64,000 nucleotides of DNA from Thioflexithrix psekupsensis. GTDB taxonomy: Bacteria; Pseudomonadota; Gammaproteobacteria; Beggiatoales; Beggiatoaceae. This document shows, piece by piece, positions 1 to 9,278 of the stretch. Below the pieces are notes generated by a model. It was not told the DNA's origin. It worked only from the letters and a program-made list of their open reading frames with translations, and made no database searches. Both the position numbers and the translations under genes were made by a program. Each line of letters begins with the position of its first letter. Position 1 is the stretch's first letter. The stretch lies in contig NZ_MSLT01000012.1 in NCBI RefSeq assembly GCF_002149925.1, forward strand, positions 496,001 through 560,000. The letters run 5' to 3'.

Positions 1-3000
1 GTGACAATCAAGCCGATCAGCCTTTAACCGAAGCGCAAAAACAATTGTGGACTTTGGCAAAAATTAATCCCGAAGGCTCACTGGCTTATCACATTCGCAT
101 TATGTTGCAATTAACAGGTCAATTAGATGTATCGGCCTTGCGTCAAGCGATTAATGACGTGGTGGCACGGCATGAAGCCTTACGCACAGCGATTTATGCG
201 GAACACCAAGTCATTGTATCTGAAGTGGTTTTAGACGTGCCGTTGATCGATTGTCGGGGTTCTGAATCGACTTTTACCACATGGTTACAACAAGAATTAA
301 GCACGCCTTTTGATTTGACTAAACCGCCATTATTCCGTGCAACTTTAGTGCAATTGGATGCAGAACATTATCGCTTGGCATTAAATGCGCATCATATTGT
401 GGTTGATGGTTATTCGATTAATCTCATTGCACAAGATATTATCTCCGCTTATAACGCAACAATGCGCGGACAATTAAGCCCATTTTCCACTGTGATGCCT
501 TTTAAACATTATGTTCATTGGCAACTTGAACAATTGCAAACGGCGACATGGTTGGCACACGAAAATTATTGGCTCACACAATGGTCACATCACACCGTGC
601 CTGTGCTGCAATTACCGACTGATTTTACCCGCCCTGTGATAAAAAGTTATCGCGGTGGCCGGGTGCGTTTAGATTTATCTTTAGATTTGCTGAGAAAAGT
701 CCCTGAATTCGCGCAAAAACAACATTGCACGCCTTTTATGATTTATGTGGCTGCGTATTGTTTATTATTGCATCGTTTAACAGGACAACAAGAATTGTTG
801 ATCGGAATTCCAACATTAGGACGTGGCTTAAAAGGGTCTGAATTAATGGTGGGATATTGCACCCATTTATTGCCAATTAAAAGCCAAATTGAATCGCTAA
901 ATCAGCCTTTTAATGAATTCTTAATTGCTACCCGTCGGCAATTGTTAAGTGGCTATCAACATCAAGATTATCCTTATGCGCAATTGTTGAAGCAATGGCG
1001 ACAACAAAAAGATCACGGTACAGCTCCCTTAATTGCGACGGTATTTAATTTGGATCAACCCGGTGTGTTGCCAGAAATGGTTAATTTACGTGCAGAATGG
1101 TTGCCGCAATCGGTGGCTTTTACGCCGTTTGATTTGACGTTTAATTTAACCGATATTGGCACGGCAGCCGTTTTGGAATGCGATTATGACAGCGATATTT
1201 TAACCGCAGAAACAGTGCAACGTTGGGCGGGACATTATGTGACTTTATTGGCTGAATTAATGAATCATCCCACGCAATCGGTTTATGAATTATCGTTATT
1301 AACGCCTGAGCAACGTCAGCAATTGTTAGTGCAATGGAATCAAACCGCACAGCCTTATCCGCGCAACCAAACAATAGCCGATTTATTGACGGAAAAAGCC
1401 ACGCAAATGGATCAGGCAATGGCTTTGCAATTTCAAGATAAAACATTGACCTTTGCAGAGTTGAATCAACAGGTGAATCAATTAGCCCATTATTTGCAAA
1501 ATAAAGGCGTTAAACCTGACACTATTGTTGGCGTTTGTTTGACCCGTCAACCTGCGTTAATTGTCAGTTTATGGGCGATTTTAAAAGCGGGTGGGGCTTA
1601 TTTACCCTTAGACCCCAGTTATCCTGCGGCGCGGTTGGCGTTTATGTTAGACGACGCGCAAGTGTCTGTTTTATTGACAGAAACGGCTTTATTGCCGCAG
1701 TTGCCGAATACACAAGCAACGGTCGTGTGTGTGGATCGAGACGCGCCACAATGGGCGGAGATGGCAAAAAGTAATCCAATAAGTGCTGCCACTGCGCAAA
1801 ATTTGGCTTATTTGATATACACATCAGGTTCAACAGGTAAACCTAAAGGCACGATGATCGAGCATCGCGGTTTGGTGAATTACTTAACATGGGCAGTACA
1901 GGCTTATGAAGTCGCACAAGGGTCTGGCGTTCCTGTTCATGCGTCAATGAGTTTTGATGCGACTATTACCAGTTTATTTGCTGCTTCTTTAGCAGGAAAA
2001 CCCTTGTTTTTATTACCCGAAAAACAACATGAAGCGGAAGTCGTCACCACTGATTTATTAGCCTTGTTAAACAGCAGTTCTCATTTAAGTTTAATTAAAC
2101 TCACTCCTGCTCATTTAGAATTGCTGAATCCATTATTAAATACGGAGACTTTACAACAGCAATGTCGTTATGTAATTTTAGGGGGAGAAGCCTTAACGAC
2201 AAAACAAGTGGCCATTTGGCGAGAATTCGCGCCGAATATTCGTTTAATTAACGAGTATGGCCCCACAGAAACGGTAGTGGGTTGTTGTGTTTATCAAGTG
2301 GATGCAGACACGCCCACACAAGGCCAAGTGCCGATTGGTCGCCCGATTGCCAACACGCAACTGTATGTTTTAGATGCCACTTTGCGCCCTGTGCCAATTG
2401 GAGTCATGGGAGAATTATACATTGGAGGCGACGGCGTGGCTCGCGGTTATCATCAACGCCCTGAATTGACGGCGGAGCGATTTATTCCCGATCCATTTAA
2501 TGCCAATTCGTCATCTCGTTTATATAAAACAGGTGATTTAGCGCGCTATCGTGCCGATGGTATTTTAGAATATCTAGGGCGTATTGATAATCAAGTCAAA
2601 GTGCGCGGATTTCGAGTTGAATTAGGCGAAATTGAAACGGTTTTAGCCCAACACGCTCAAGTGCGAGAAGCAGCGGTCATTGCGCATCGTTTTTCGGCGC
2701 AAGATGTGCGTTTAATTGCTTATTATGCTTTAAAGAAAGGCGCGGTATTAGATGAGCTGACATTACGGCATACTTTATCGCAACAATTACCTGCGCATGA
2801 AATGCCTGCGATGTTCATTCAATTGCCAGAATTGCCTTTGACCAGTAATGGTAAAGTGGATCGCGCCGCTTTACCCATTCCCACGCAAATTCAAACGCAA
2901 TCTGCGGTGGCTTTTTTGGCTGCGAGTAATTCAGTGGAACAGCAATTGGTGGCGATTTGGCAGGACTTGTTACACGTTAAACAGGTCGGGGTGAATGACA

Positions 3001-3230
3001 ACTTTTTTGATTTAGGCGGGCATTCGCTGTTAATTCTGCCCATGTGTGAACAGATTGCGCAACAATTGAATTACACGCTATCACCTGTGGATGTATTCAA
3101 ATATCCCACTATTCGTACTCTATCTGCGTTAATTCAACCTAGCGATAATACACCAACACTGAGTAAACACCAGAAAGCCAAGCAACGTAATCCGAATAAA
3201 AAAGCTGTTTTTCGTGGATTGCGGGGATAA
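1..3230 (+). CDS. Nonribosomal peptide synthetase, C-A-T module (5' end outside window)
   Basis: The reading frame is open from the first bases of the window (frame starting at base 3), so the true start lies upstream and the TTG at 45 is only an internal codon. A condensation domain opens the fragment, with an HHxxxDG motif (HHIVVDG, near base 390). An adenylation domain follows: YTSGSTGKPKG near 1820, NEYGPTE near 2250, YKTGDL near 2525 and NGKVDR near 2850. A carrier domain ends it, with the phosphopantetheine serine in LGGHSLL near 3015. Reading the ten specificity positions by eye against PheA gives DATKIGEVGK, closest to known asparagine codes. No thioesterase or reductase follows; the protein ends about 40 residues after the carrier domain with a basic tail. 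Release must therefore be by another protein, or this is not the final module. Confidence 0.93.
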   Translation, partial: DNQADQPLTEAQKQLWTLAKINPEGSLAYHIRIMLQLTGQLDVSALRQAINDVVARHEALRTAIYAEHQVIVSEVVLDVPLIDCRGSESTFTTWLQQELSTPFDLTKPPLFRATLVQLDAEHYRLALNAHHIVVDGYSINLIAQDIISAYNATMRGQLSPFSTVMPFKHYVHWQLEQLQTATWLAHENYWLTQWSHHTVPVLQLPTDFTRPVIKSYRGGRVRLDLSLDLLRKVPEFAQKQHCTPFMIYVAAYCLLLHRLTGQQELLIGIPTLGRGLKGSELMVGYCTHLLPIKSQIESLNQPFNEFLIATRRQLLSGYQHQDYPYAQLLKQWRQQKDHGTAPLIATVFNLDQPGVLPEMVNLRAEWLPQSVAFTPFDLTFNLTDIGTAAVLECDYDSDILTAETVQRWAGHYVTLLAELMNHPTQSVYELSLLTPEQRQQLLVQWNQTAQPYPRNQTIADLLTEKATQMDQAMALQFQDKTLTFAELNQQVNQLAHYLQNKGVKPDTIVGVCLTRQPALIVSLWAILKAGGAYLPLDPSYPAARLAFMLDDAQVSVLLTETALLPQLPNTQATVVCVDRDAPQWAEMAKSNPISAATAQNLAYLIYTSGSTGKPKGTMIEHRGLVNYLTWAVQAYEVAQGSGVPVHASMSFDATITSLFAASLAGKPLFLLPEKQHEAEVVTTDLLALLNSSSHLSLIKLTPAHLELLNPLLNTETLQQQCRYVILGGEALTTKQVAIWREFAPNIRLINEYGPTETVVGCCVYQVDADTPTQGQVPIGRPIANTQLYVLDATLRPVPIGVMGELYIGGDGVARGYHQRPELTAERFIPDPFNANSSSRLYKTGDLARYRADGILEYLGRIDNQVKVRGFRVELGEIETVLAQHAQVREAAVIAHRFSAQDVRLIAYYALKKGAVLDELTLRHTLSQQLPAHEMPAMFIQLPELPLTSNGKVDRAALPIPTQIQTQSAVAFLAASNSVEQQLVAIWQDLLHVKQVGVNDNFFDLGGHSLLILPMCEQIAQQLNYTLSPVDVFKYPTIRTLSALIQPSDNTPTLSKHQKAKQRNPNKKAVFRGLRG

Positions 3231-3247
3231 GAAAATAGGGAGAAATA

Positions 3248-3958
3248 ATGACTTTATTACAAGTGGATCAAGTTCACACTTATTACGGTAATATTCACGC
3301 TTTACATGGCGTTAATGTGGTGATTAATGAAGGTGAAATTGTCACTTTAATTGGCGCGAATGGCGCAGGCAAATCAACTTTATTAATGACCATTTGTGGC
3401 GATCCCGTGGCGAGATCGGGATCGATTTATTTTGATGGGGAAAATATTACCCATTTATCGACCCATGAGATCATGCGTCGTCGCATTGCACATTCTCCCG
3501 AAGGACGGCGAATTTTTCCGCGTATGACGGTGTTAGAAAATCTGCAATTAGGCTGTCGAGATGAACGTTATTTTAATGAAGATTTAGCCCGCATTTTTCA
3601 TTTATTTCCGCGTTTGCGTGAGCGTCGCCATCAGCGCGGCGGCACGATGTCGGGCGGAGAACAGCAAATGCTGGCGATTGGTAGAGCCTTAATGAGTCGG
3701 CCGCGTTTATTATTATTAGATGAGCCTTCGTTGGGATTGGCACCGTTAATTGTGAAGCAAATTTTCCAAGTGATTAAAGATATTAATGAGCAGGAAAATG
3801 TCACTATATTTTTGGTGGAACAAAATGCACATCATGCTTTACATTTAGCCCATCGTGCTTATGTCATGGTGAATGGAAAAATTACTTTAACCGGCACGGG
3901 AAAAGAATTATTAGCCAGTCCCGAAGTGCGAGCCGCTTATTTAGAAGGAGGTGTGTAA
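3248..3958 (+). CDS. livF: Branched-chain amino acid ABC transporter, ATP-binding protein LivF
   Basis: This is a cytoplasmic ATPase subunit of 236 residues, the usual LivF length. Walker A (GANGAGKST, about residues 36-44), the LivF-type segment CGDPVARSG, the ABC signature (MSGGEQQ, about 133) and Walker B (LLLLDEPS, about 154) are all visible. In the family it energises uptake of branched-chain amino acids or related amides, together with LivG, LivH/M and a periplasmic binding protein. None of those partners is in the window. It starts 17 bases after the NRPS stop with an AGGGAG ribosome site, so it is probably cotranscribed with the NRPS gene. The exact substrate cannot be read from this subunit. 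Confidence 0.9.
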   Translation: MTLLQVDQVHTYYGNIHALHGVNVVINEGEIVTLIGANGAGKSTLLMTICGDPVARSGSIYFDGENITHLSTHEIMRRRIAHSPEGRRIFPRMTVLENLQLGCRDERYFNEDLARIFHLFPRLRERRHQRGGTMSGGEQQMLAIGRALMSRPRLLLLDEPSLGLAPLIVKQIFQVIKDINEQENVTIFLVEQNAHHALHLAHRAYVMVNGKITLTGTGKELLASPEVRAAYLEGGV

Positions 3959-4290
3959 TGTTTGGCGATTCGATTTGGGTCTTTTGGATTGTTTCTGTGG
4001 GCATTTTTGGCGCAATAGGTTTTGCCATTGGTCAAGCAGTGGCCAGCCAATGGCAGTCTTTTTGGCTGGTGGTTTGGTATGCTTGCTTATTGGGGGCATT
4101 TGAGCGTTTTATTATTTATGCTTTATTTGGTGATGAATTGCTTTCTGTTTTAGGTTATTTAATTGATACCGCAGTTATTATTGCAATGGCTTTATTTGGG
4201 TATCGTTTAATGCAGGTTAAAAAAATGGTAACGCAATACCCTTGGTTATATGCGAGAATGGGATTCTTTTTTTGGAAAGAGAAGGTTTAA
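3958..4290 (+). CDS. Small membrane protein of the LivF-associated DUF6867 type
   Basis: The 110-residue protein has about three hydrophobic segments and a conserved-looking C-terminal RLMQVKKMVTQYPWLYAR stretch. From memory this resembles DUF6867 proteins encoded directly after livF in branched-chain amino acid transport operons of other Proteobacteria. Its ATG overlaps the livF stop (TAATG), which indicates translational coupling. The biochemical role is unknown; an accessory membrane role in the Liv transporter is inference from position alone. Confidence 0.7.
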   Translation: MFGDSIWVFWIVSVGIFGAIGFAIGQAVASQWQSFWLVVWYACLLGAFERFIIYALFGDELLSVLGYLIDTAVIIAMALFGYRLMQVKKMVTQYPWLYARMGFFFWKEKV

Positions 4291-5165
4291 TGGATATTGT
4301 AAAAAATGATGAAAAACAATTAGTGATTCAAGTCAAACATCCTAAATCATGGGTATTTACTTTTGGTTTTGGTTTGGTATTGGGTTGGTTATGTTTTCAA
4401 ATAGGTTTGGGCAGTTTGCAGCATAATCATGGTGAGCGGGTGTGGTGTCAGCGGGTGGAAGCGGGGGCAGCGGCGTTGTGTCGCTTATTACCGCCTGCGC
4501 CGTTGTTTGATTTTGGAACGAAAGCGGCCACGAAAGAGGTTAAAGGCTATTTAAATCAAGTGGTTCTGTTGGTCAGCGAACGTCCACAAGAGCCGATTAT
4601 TCTGCAATTTCAATTTAGCCATGCTGTCACTGCGGACGTAGGTTTTACAGATCGACGCGAGGCCGAACGTCATGCGCAAAAAATCACCCAATTTTTAGCC
4701 ACGCCACATTATTTGCGTTTGGAATTAGAATTGATTGGCTATGGTCAAATTATGACGCGCACTTTAGCGGGTTATCCGTTGATAATTTTGGGATTATTGT
4801 TATTATCTAGTTTTTTAATTGCGCTGCTGAAATGGAATGATTTGAATTGGCTTATTTTTGACCGAGAATTAGGCTTATATCAAGTGAAATATCGTTATTG
4901 GTGGGGATTGCGTCGTGGGATTAAATATAGTGTATCTTTATCTTCTATTGTAAGCCTTTCTCCTGTGTTAATAACGCATCAAGAAACAGAAGAATTAGAA
5001 CACGCTGATCAGGCCTTAGCGCAATTACGTTTGCAGTTGCAAGATGGCGATAATGTGCCTTTAAATAAAGAAGCGGATTTGATCAGCACCGTAAAACGGT
5101 GGCAGCCTATCGTGAATACCGTTAATGCGTTTTTACAAGGCACTTTACCCCTATCCCATTTATAG
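4290..5165 (+). CDS. Unknown protein with two membrane segments
   Basis: I do not recognise this 291-residue protein. The start is taken at the ATG at 4290 because it overlaps the preceding stop (taATG) and has an AGAGAAGG ribosome site; a longer in-frame start at 4242 would run into the upstream gene. One hydrophobic segment lies near residues 20-42 and another near 165-187, with a roughly 120-residue, probably periplasmic, domain between them and a cytoplasmic C-terminal domain of about 100 residues. It closes the NRPS-livF operon; nothing in it points to an enzyme. Confidence 0.7.
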   Translation: MDIVKNDEKQLVIQVKHPKSWVFTFGFGLVLGWLCFQIGLGSLQHNHGERVWCQRVEAGAAALCRLLPPAPLFDFGTKAATKEVKGYLNQVVLLVSERPQEPIILQFQFSHAVTADVGFTDRREAERHAQKITQFLATPHYLRLELELIGYGQIMTRTLAGYPLIILGLLLLSSFLIALLKWNDLNWLIFDRELGLYQVKYRYWWGLRRGIKYSVSLSSIVSLSPVLITHQETEELEHADQALAQLRLQLQDGDNVPLNKEADLISTVKRWQPIVNTVNAFLQGTLPLSHL

Positions 5166-5306
5166 GACAAGAAACCCAAATCGCCACCCACATTTAATCC
5201 AGCTTTACCTTACGCCAATAAAGCCAAAACTTTCTTAAAATCCCACTTTCTTAAAAATCTCAATTCAAACATCAGGCGATAATTGTCTGTGGTGGAGAAA
5301 TAAGCC

Positions 5307-5315
5307 TGCTATAAT
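5307..5315 (+). promoter_or_regulatory. Extended -10 promoter element for metF
   Basis: TGCTATAAT is a perfect TATAAT preceded by the TGn of an extended -10 element. There is no good -35 box at normal spacing; TTGTCT at 5283-5288 is 21 bases away, which suits extended -10 use. Transcription would begin near 5322 and give a leader of about 150 bases before metF. Confidence 0.6.
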
Positions 5316-5338
5316 GATCGACCTGCATTTAATATCGC

Positions 5339-5379
5339 CGATTCAGCAATGACCATTGGCGCAGTGCTGGTGTGAATCG
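5339..5379 (+). promoter_or_regulatory. Stem-loop in the metF 5' leader, candidate cis-regulatory RNA
   Basis: CGATTCA at 5339-5345 pairs perfectly with TGAATCG at 5373-5379. Inside, GCA at 5346-5348 can extend the stem against TGC at 5365-5367, and CAAT/ATTG can form a small apical hairpin. A structured leader of this length before metF could hold a metabolite- or protein-responsive element. It does not match the S-adenosylhomocysteine or S-adenosylmethionine riboswitch consensus sequences I know, so the class is open. Confidence 0.35.
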
Positions 5380-5470
5380 ACGTGGTTTGACATTCATATC
5401 CGACGAAGTCGTGAGGTTTGTTAGAGTTATTTTTTTAAAACCTATTTTATTTGCTATTAAAATAAGAGTC

Positions 5471-6325
5471 ATGATGAATATGAAAACAAGCGCGTTAAGC
5501 TGTGAGTTTTTTCCTCCTAGAACTGCCGAAGGTGACAGCCAATTAAAACAGGTACAAGAACAATTAAAAGTTCTTAATCCCAGTTATTATTCCGTGACTT
5601 TTGGCGCGGGAGGCTCTACCCAAGAAAAAACGTATGAAACCGTGGTGGATATACAGAATCGTTGTGGGGTTCATGCCGCGCCTCATTTGTCTTGTATTGG
5701 TAGTTCTAAAACGGCAATTAGCGCATTATTAAAAGCTTATCAAACGCAGAATATTAGCCGTATTGTGGCGTTACGTGGAGATCGCCCGTCGGGCATGATG
5801 GGACGCATTGGTGATTTTAATTATGCCAATGAATTAGTCCAATTTATTCGAGAATGTACGGGCGATTATTTTCATATTGAAGTGGCTGCCTATCCCGAAT
5901 GTCATCCCGAATCGCGCACCGCCAGTGCGGATTTAGACGCTTTTGTGGATAAAGTCGCGGCTGGTGCGAATGCGGCTATTACGCAATATTTTTATAATGA
6001 TGAAGCCTATTATCGTTTTATTGAAGCCTGTCAACAGCGTGGTGTCACGATTCCGATTGTGCCGGGGATTATGCCGATTAATAATTTTACGCAATTGGTG
6101 CGTTTCTCAGACATGTGTGGGGCGGAAATTCCGCGGTGGTTGCGTTGGCGATTGGGCGAATTAGAACATGACCGCGCCAGTTTGCGGGCTTATGGTTTGG
6201 ATGTGGTGACTGATTTGTGTCGTCGTTTGTTACAAAATGGCGCACCGGGATTGCATTTTTATACGCTAAATCAAGCCGAATTAACGTTAGAAATTGCGCG
6301 GCGATTGGGAATGGTGACAGAATAG
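5471..6325 (+). CDS. metF: 5,10-methylenetetrahydrofolate reductase
   Basis: MetF reduces methylenetetrahydrofolate to methyltetrahydrofolate, the methyl donor for methionine synthesis; it is a cytoplasmic flavoprotein. The sequence shows the family landmarks in order: CEFFPPRT at the N-terminus, VTFGAGGS, APHLSCIG, VALRGD, AAYPECHPE, GANAAITQYF, PGIMPI and a closing LHFYTLN. The start is set at 5471 (284 residues) because the protein then aligns from its N-terminus. Upstream in-frame codons from 5372 encode nothing MetF-like and overlap the predicted leader hairpin. It is probably monocistronic or weakly linked to rlmI, which begins 63 bases after the stop. Confidence 0.94.
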   Translation: MMNMKTSALSCEFFPPRTAEGDSQLKQVQEQLKVLNPSYYSVTFGAGGSTQEKTYETVVDIQNRCGVHAAPHLSCIGSSKTAISALLKAYQTQNISRIVALRGDRPSGMMGRIGDFNYANELVQFIRECTGDYFHIEVAAYPECHPESRTASADLDAFVDKVAAGANAAITQYFYNDEAYYRFIEACQQRGVTIPIVPGIMPINNFTQLVRFSDMCGAEIPRWLRWRLGELEHDRASLRAYGLDVVTDLCRRLLQNGAPGLHFYTLNQAELTLEIARRLGMVTE

Positions 6326-6388
6326 CTAATATCCATTTTTATTCTCTTTAATTTCCCAATTTTATTGCAGTAAGCCAAAAGGATTGTC

Positions 6389-7585
6389 ATGTCTTTGCCA
6401 CCCTTATTTTTAAAAAAAAATGCAGACCGTCGCTTGCGCGCTGGGCATCTCTGGATTTATAGCAACGAAGTCAATGTGGATAAATCTCCCTTACGCCAAT
6501 TCGAAGCCGGTCAACAAGTGACTGTTTTTGGTCATGATGAGAAACCATTGGGTAGTGCGTATGTCAATGCGGCTTCGTTGATTTGTGCGCGTTTATTTAC
6601 TCGTGAACCCGATGTGCTTTTGGATCGTGGGTTAATTGCGCATCGCATGAATATTGCTTTATCCGTACGACAACGCTTGTTTACTCAACCGTGTTATCGC
6701 TTAATTTATGGCGAAAGTGATGGTTTACCCGGTTTGGTGGTGGATCGTTACGATACGATTTGTGTGGTACAGTTAGGCACGGCCGGTATGGAGCGTTTGA
6801 AAGACGATGTCATTGCCGCTTTGGAAAAATTGTTAAAGCCCGCCGCTATTGTATTGCGCAATGACAGTTCCGTGCGTTCGATGGAAGATTTAACGCCTTA
6901 TGTTGAGGTGGTTAGTGGGACGTTGCCGCCGGAGCCGATTTTGGTTGAGAACAGTACGCGCTTTCGTGTGCCAATTTTAGACGGACAAAAAACGGGGTGG
7001 TTTTACGATCACCGTTTAAACCGAGCGCGCTTACAAAGTTATGTGCGGGGTTTGCGGGTGTTAGACCTTTTTAGTTATGTCGGTGGTTGGGGTGTGCAAG
7101 CGGCGGTGGCCGGTGCCAGTGAGGTGTGGTGTGTGGACAGTTCGCAACACGCTTTAGATCATATCCCCTTGAATGCACAGCTTAATGGCGTTGCTGATCG
7201 CGTGCATACTTTGCAAGAAGATGTGTTTGAGGCCTTGAAAAATTTTAAGCAAAATCAAGATAAATTCGATGTGGTCATTTTAGACCCCCCCGCTTTTATT
7301 AAACGACGCAAAGATCAACAGGCCGGAGAAGCCGCTTATCGGCGTATTAATCAGTTGGCCATGACCTTGTTGAAGCGGGATGGTTTATTGGTGTCGGCAT
7401 CTTGTTCGTTGCATTTGCCGGCGGAGACTTTATTGGATTTAATTCGTGCTATGGGTCGTCATGTGGATCGTCACGTTCAATTGTTAGAACAGGGGCATCA
7501 AGGGCCAGATCATCCCATTCATCCTGCGATTCCTGAAACGGCTTATTTGAAAGCCTTTTTTTGTCGGGTTTTGCCCTCATTATAA
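6389..7585 (+). CDS. rlmI: Class I SAM-dependent 23S rRNA cytosine-5 methyltransferase, RlmI-like
   Basis: The 398-residue protein matches RlmI in length and order. An N-terminal PUA-type RNA-binding region (about residues 1-75, GHLWIYSNEV) is followed by the segment YGESDGLPGLVVDRY and a Rossmann methyltransferase domain. That domain has SAM motif I VLDLFSYVGG near 223, DPPAF near 298 and the cysteine motif ASCS near 337. E. coli RlmI methylates C1962 of 23S rRNA; the same target is inferred here. An AAGGA-type ribosome site lies just before the ATG. Confidence 0.88.
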   Translation: MSLPPLFLKKNADRRLRAGHLWIYSNEVNVDKSPLRQFEAGQQVTVFGHDEKPLGSAYVNAASLICARLFTREPDVLLDRGLIAHRMNIALSVRQRLFTQPCYRLIYGESDGLPGLVVDRYDTICVVQLGTAGMERLKDDVIAALEKLLKPAAIVLRNDSSVRSMEDLTPYVEVVSGTLPPEPILVENSTRFRVPILDGQKTGWFYDHRLNRARLQSYVRGLRVLDLFSYVGGWGVQAAVAGASEVWCVDSSQHALDHIPLNAQLNGVADRVHTLQEDVFEALKNFKQNQDKFDVVILDPPAFIKRRKDQQAGEAAYRRINQLAMTLLKRDGLLVSASCSLHLPAETLLDLIRAMGRHVDRHVQLLEQGHQGPDHPIHPAIPETAYLKAFFCRVLPSL

Positions 7586-7629
7586 ACGGTGATAGTGGTT
7601 TAATTCTGGGTTTAGACTAAGGACAGATT

Positions 7630-8622
7630 ATGTGGGAATTTTTATTTGATTATGGTTTATTTTTCGCCAAAACATTAACGATTGTTTTAGCGATTGTGGT
7701 GATTATTGTGATGGCCATGGCGGCGCGTCAACAGAGCAGTGAAGAAGAACAAGGCGAGTTAAAAATTACTTCACTCAGTGAGCGTTTTAAGAATTATCGC
7801 AGCCAATTGGAAGAGGCGATTTACGATAAGCAGGAATTGAAAAACCGACAACGCGACGCAAAAAAACAAGCGAAAGAAGATAAAGCACCACGGCGACATT
7901 TATTCGTGTTAGATTTTCATGGTGACATTCGGGCTTCGGCAGTGGAATCATTGCGCCAAGAGATCACGGCCATTTTAATGGTGGCCGATAAAGCGCGGGG
8001 CGATGAAGTGGTGGTTAAATTAGACAGCGGTGGGGGTTTAGTCCATACCTATGGTTTGGCCGCTTCGCAATTAAAACGGATAAAAGACAAAGACATTCCT
8101 TTGACCATTGTGGTGGATAAAGTTGCGGCCAGTGGGGGTTATTTAATGGCGTGTTTAGCGGATAAATTAATTGCGGCACCGTTTGCAATTATTGGTTCTA
8201 TTGGCGTATTGGCACAATTGCCTAATTTTCACCGTTTGTTAAAGAAACATGATATTGATTTTGAGCAATTATCCGCCGGCGAATATAAACGCACTTTAAC
8301 CGTTTTTGGTGAAAATACGGATAAAGCGCGGGTTAAAATGCAAGCTGATTTAGAAGATACGCACCAATTATTTAAACAATTTATTTTAGACCATCGTCCC
8401 ACGTTAAATATTGAACAAGTGGCTACTGGTGAATATTGGTATGGTACGCAGGCGAAAAACTTGAATTTAATTGATGACATTACCACCAGTGATGATTATC
8501 TCTTGGCGGCCAGTAAAACCGCGGATATTTATCAAGTGCATTACGCACAAAAACGCAGTTTAAAAGAAAAACTGGGGTTGGCCATGCAAGAAGGCTTGGC
8601 GCGTTTATTTTTAGCGCGTTAA
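7630..8622 (+). CDS. sohB: Inner-membrane peptidase SohB (family S49)
   Basis: This is a 330-residue S49 protease. An N-terminal membrane anchor (about residues 8-33) is followed by a charged linker and an S49 N-terminal segment, then the catalytic domain. The nucleophilic serine is in AASGGY (about 168) and the general-base lysine in GEYKR (about 220), matching the Ser-Lys dyad of SppA/SohB. The final residues are amphipathic. The family degrades membrane or signal-peptide remnants facing the periplasm. It stands 44 bases after rlmI and directly before the RNase P RNA gene. Confidence 0.9.
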   Translation: MWEFLFDYGLFFAKTLTIVLAIVVIIVMAMAARQQSSEEEQGELKITSLSERFKNYRSQLEEAIYDKQELKNRQRDAKKQAKEDKAPRRHLFVLDFHGDIRASAVESLRQEITAILMVADKARGDEVVVKLDSGGGLVHTYGLAASQLKRIKDKDIPLTIVVDKVAASGGYLMACLADKLIAAPFAIIGSIGVLAQLPNFHRLLKKHDIDFEQLSAGEYKRTLTVFGENTDKARVKMQADLEDTHQLFKQFILDHRPTLNIEQVATGEYWYGTQAKNLNLIDDITTSDDYLLAASKTADIYQVHYAQKRSLKEKLGLAMQEGLARLFLAR

Positions 8623-8663
8623 TTTTCTTGCATTATCCTCTCATTTATGACTAAACTCTGGAC

Positions 8664-9053
8664 GATCAGAACAGTCGATTAGGCAATCGCTGTTTTTTTT
8701 CTAAAATAGAGGAAAGTCCGGGCTTCGCAGGGCAGGATGCTAGGTAACGCCTAGGAGGCGCGAGCCTACGGAAAGTGCCACAGAAAATATACCGCCTAAT
8801 GTGTCTAAAAACAGCACAAACAGGTAAGGGTGAAATGGTGCGGTAAGAGCGCACCGCGCTTTTGGCAACAAAAGTGGCAGGGTAAACCCCATCCGAAGCA
8901 AGACCAAATAGGGAAACACGCTTCAACGCACATGCGGCCCGCATGGGTTTCCGGGTAGGTTGCTAGAGGATAACGGTGACGTTATTCCCAGAGGAATGGT
9001 TGCCACCCCGCAAGGGGATACAAAACCCGGCTTATCGATTGACTGTTCTGATC
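8664..9053 (+). ncRNA. rnpB: RNase P RNA, bacterial type A
   Basis: This is the catalytic RNA of RNase P, which removes tRNA 5' leaders. The ends define helix P1: 8664-8676 is perfectly complementary to 9041-9053 over 13 bases. Conserved core elements are present in order: GAGGAAAGTCCGGGC at 8709-8723, AGGTAAGGGTGAAA near 8822, GGTGCGGTAAGAGCGCACCG near 8837, the tRNA-CCA-binding loop GGTAAAC at 8881-8887, GCAAGACCAAATAGGG near 8898, and AAACCCGGCTTATCG near 9023. The length of about 390 bases is normal for type A. Open frames crossing this region on either strand are spurious. Confidence 0.96.
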
Positions 9054-9089
9054 TCTGAATTCTTTTCATGCAAAGGAGGCTTTTCGATT

Positions 9090-9272
9090 ATGTCTGTCGA
9101 AACAACACTGAAAAACTTAGAAATCCGCGCCAGACGCATTATTGGCGTACCTTGTGTGGCGATTATAGATAATAATCGCGTGGAGGTGATTTCTAGCGTG
9201 TTTAGTGGTTTTATTCGTTTAGAGTACCGTAAAAATGGGGAAGTGGTGAGTCGCAGTAGTCTATTAACGTGA
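9090..9272 (+). CDS. Small conserved-looking protein, 60 residues, unknown
   Basis: This short gene starts 37 bases after rnpB with a strong AAAGGAGG ribosome site at 9072-9079, ideally spaced from the ATG. A longer in-frame reading that begins inside the RNase P RNA is rejected. The product is soluble, mixed alpha/beta in appearance (an IRARRIIGVPCVAIIDNN core), with no signal peptide, membrane segment or recognisable motif. Its stop lies 6 bases before the PilZ gene start, so the two are probably translated from one message. No function is assigned. Confidence 0.7.
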   Translation: MSVETTLKNLEIRARRIIGVPCVAIIDNNRVEVISSVFSGFIRLEYRKNGEVVSRSSLLT

Positions 9273-9278
9273 CTCAAT

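Noticed and set aside
5322-5470. SAH or SAM riboswitch upstream of metF
   Set aside because: The leader is structured, but the consensus motifs of the classes I know could not be matched.
8666-8944. Minus-strand frame across RNase P RNA
   Set aside because: The plus strand is a complete RNase P RNA with all core motifs; the frame is fortuitous.
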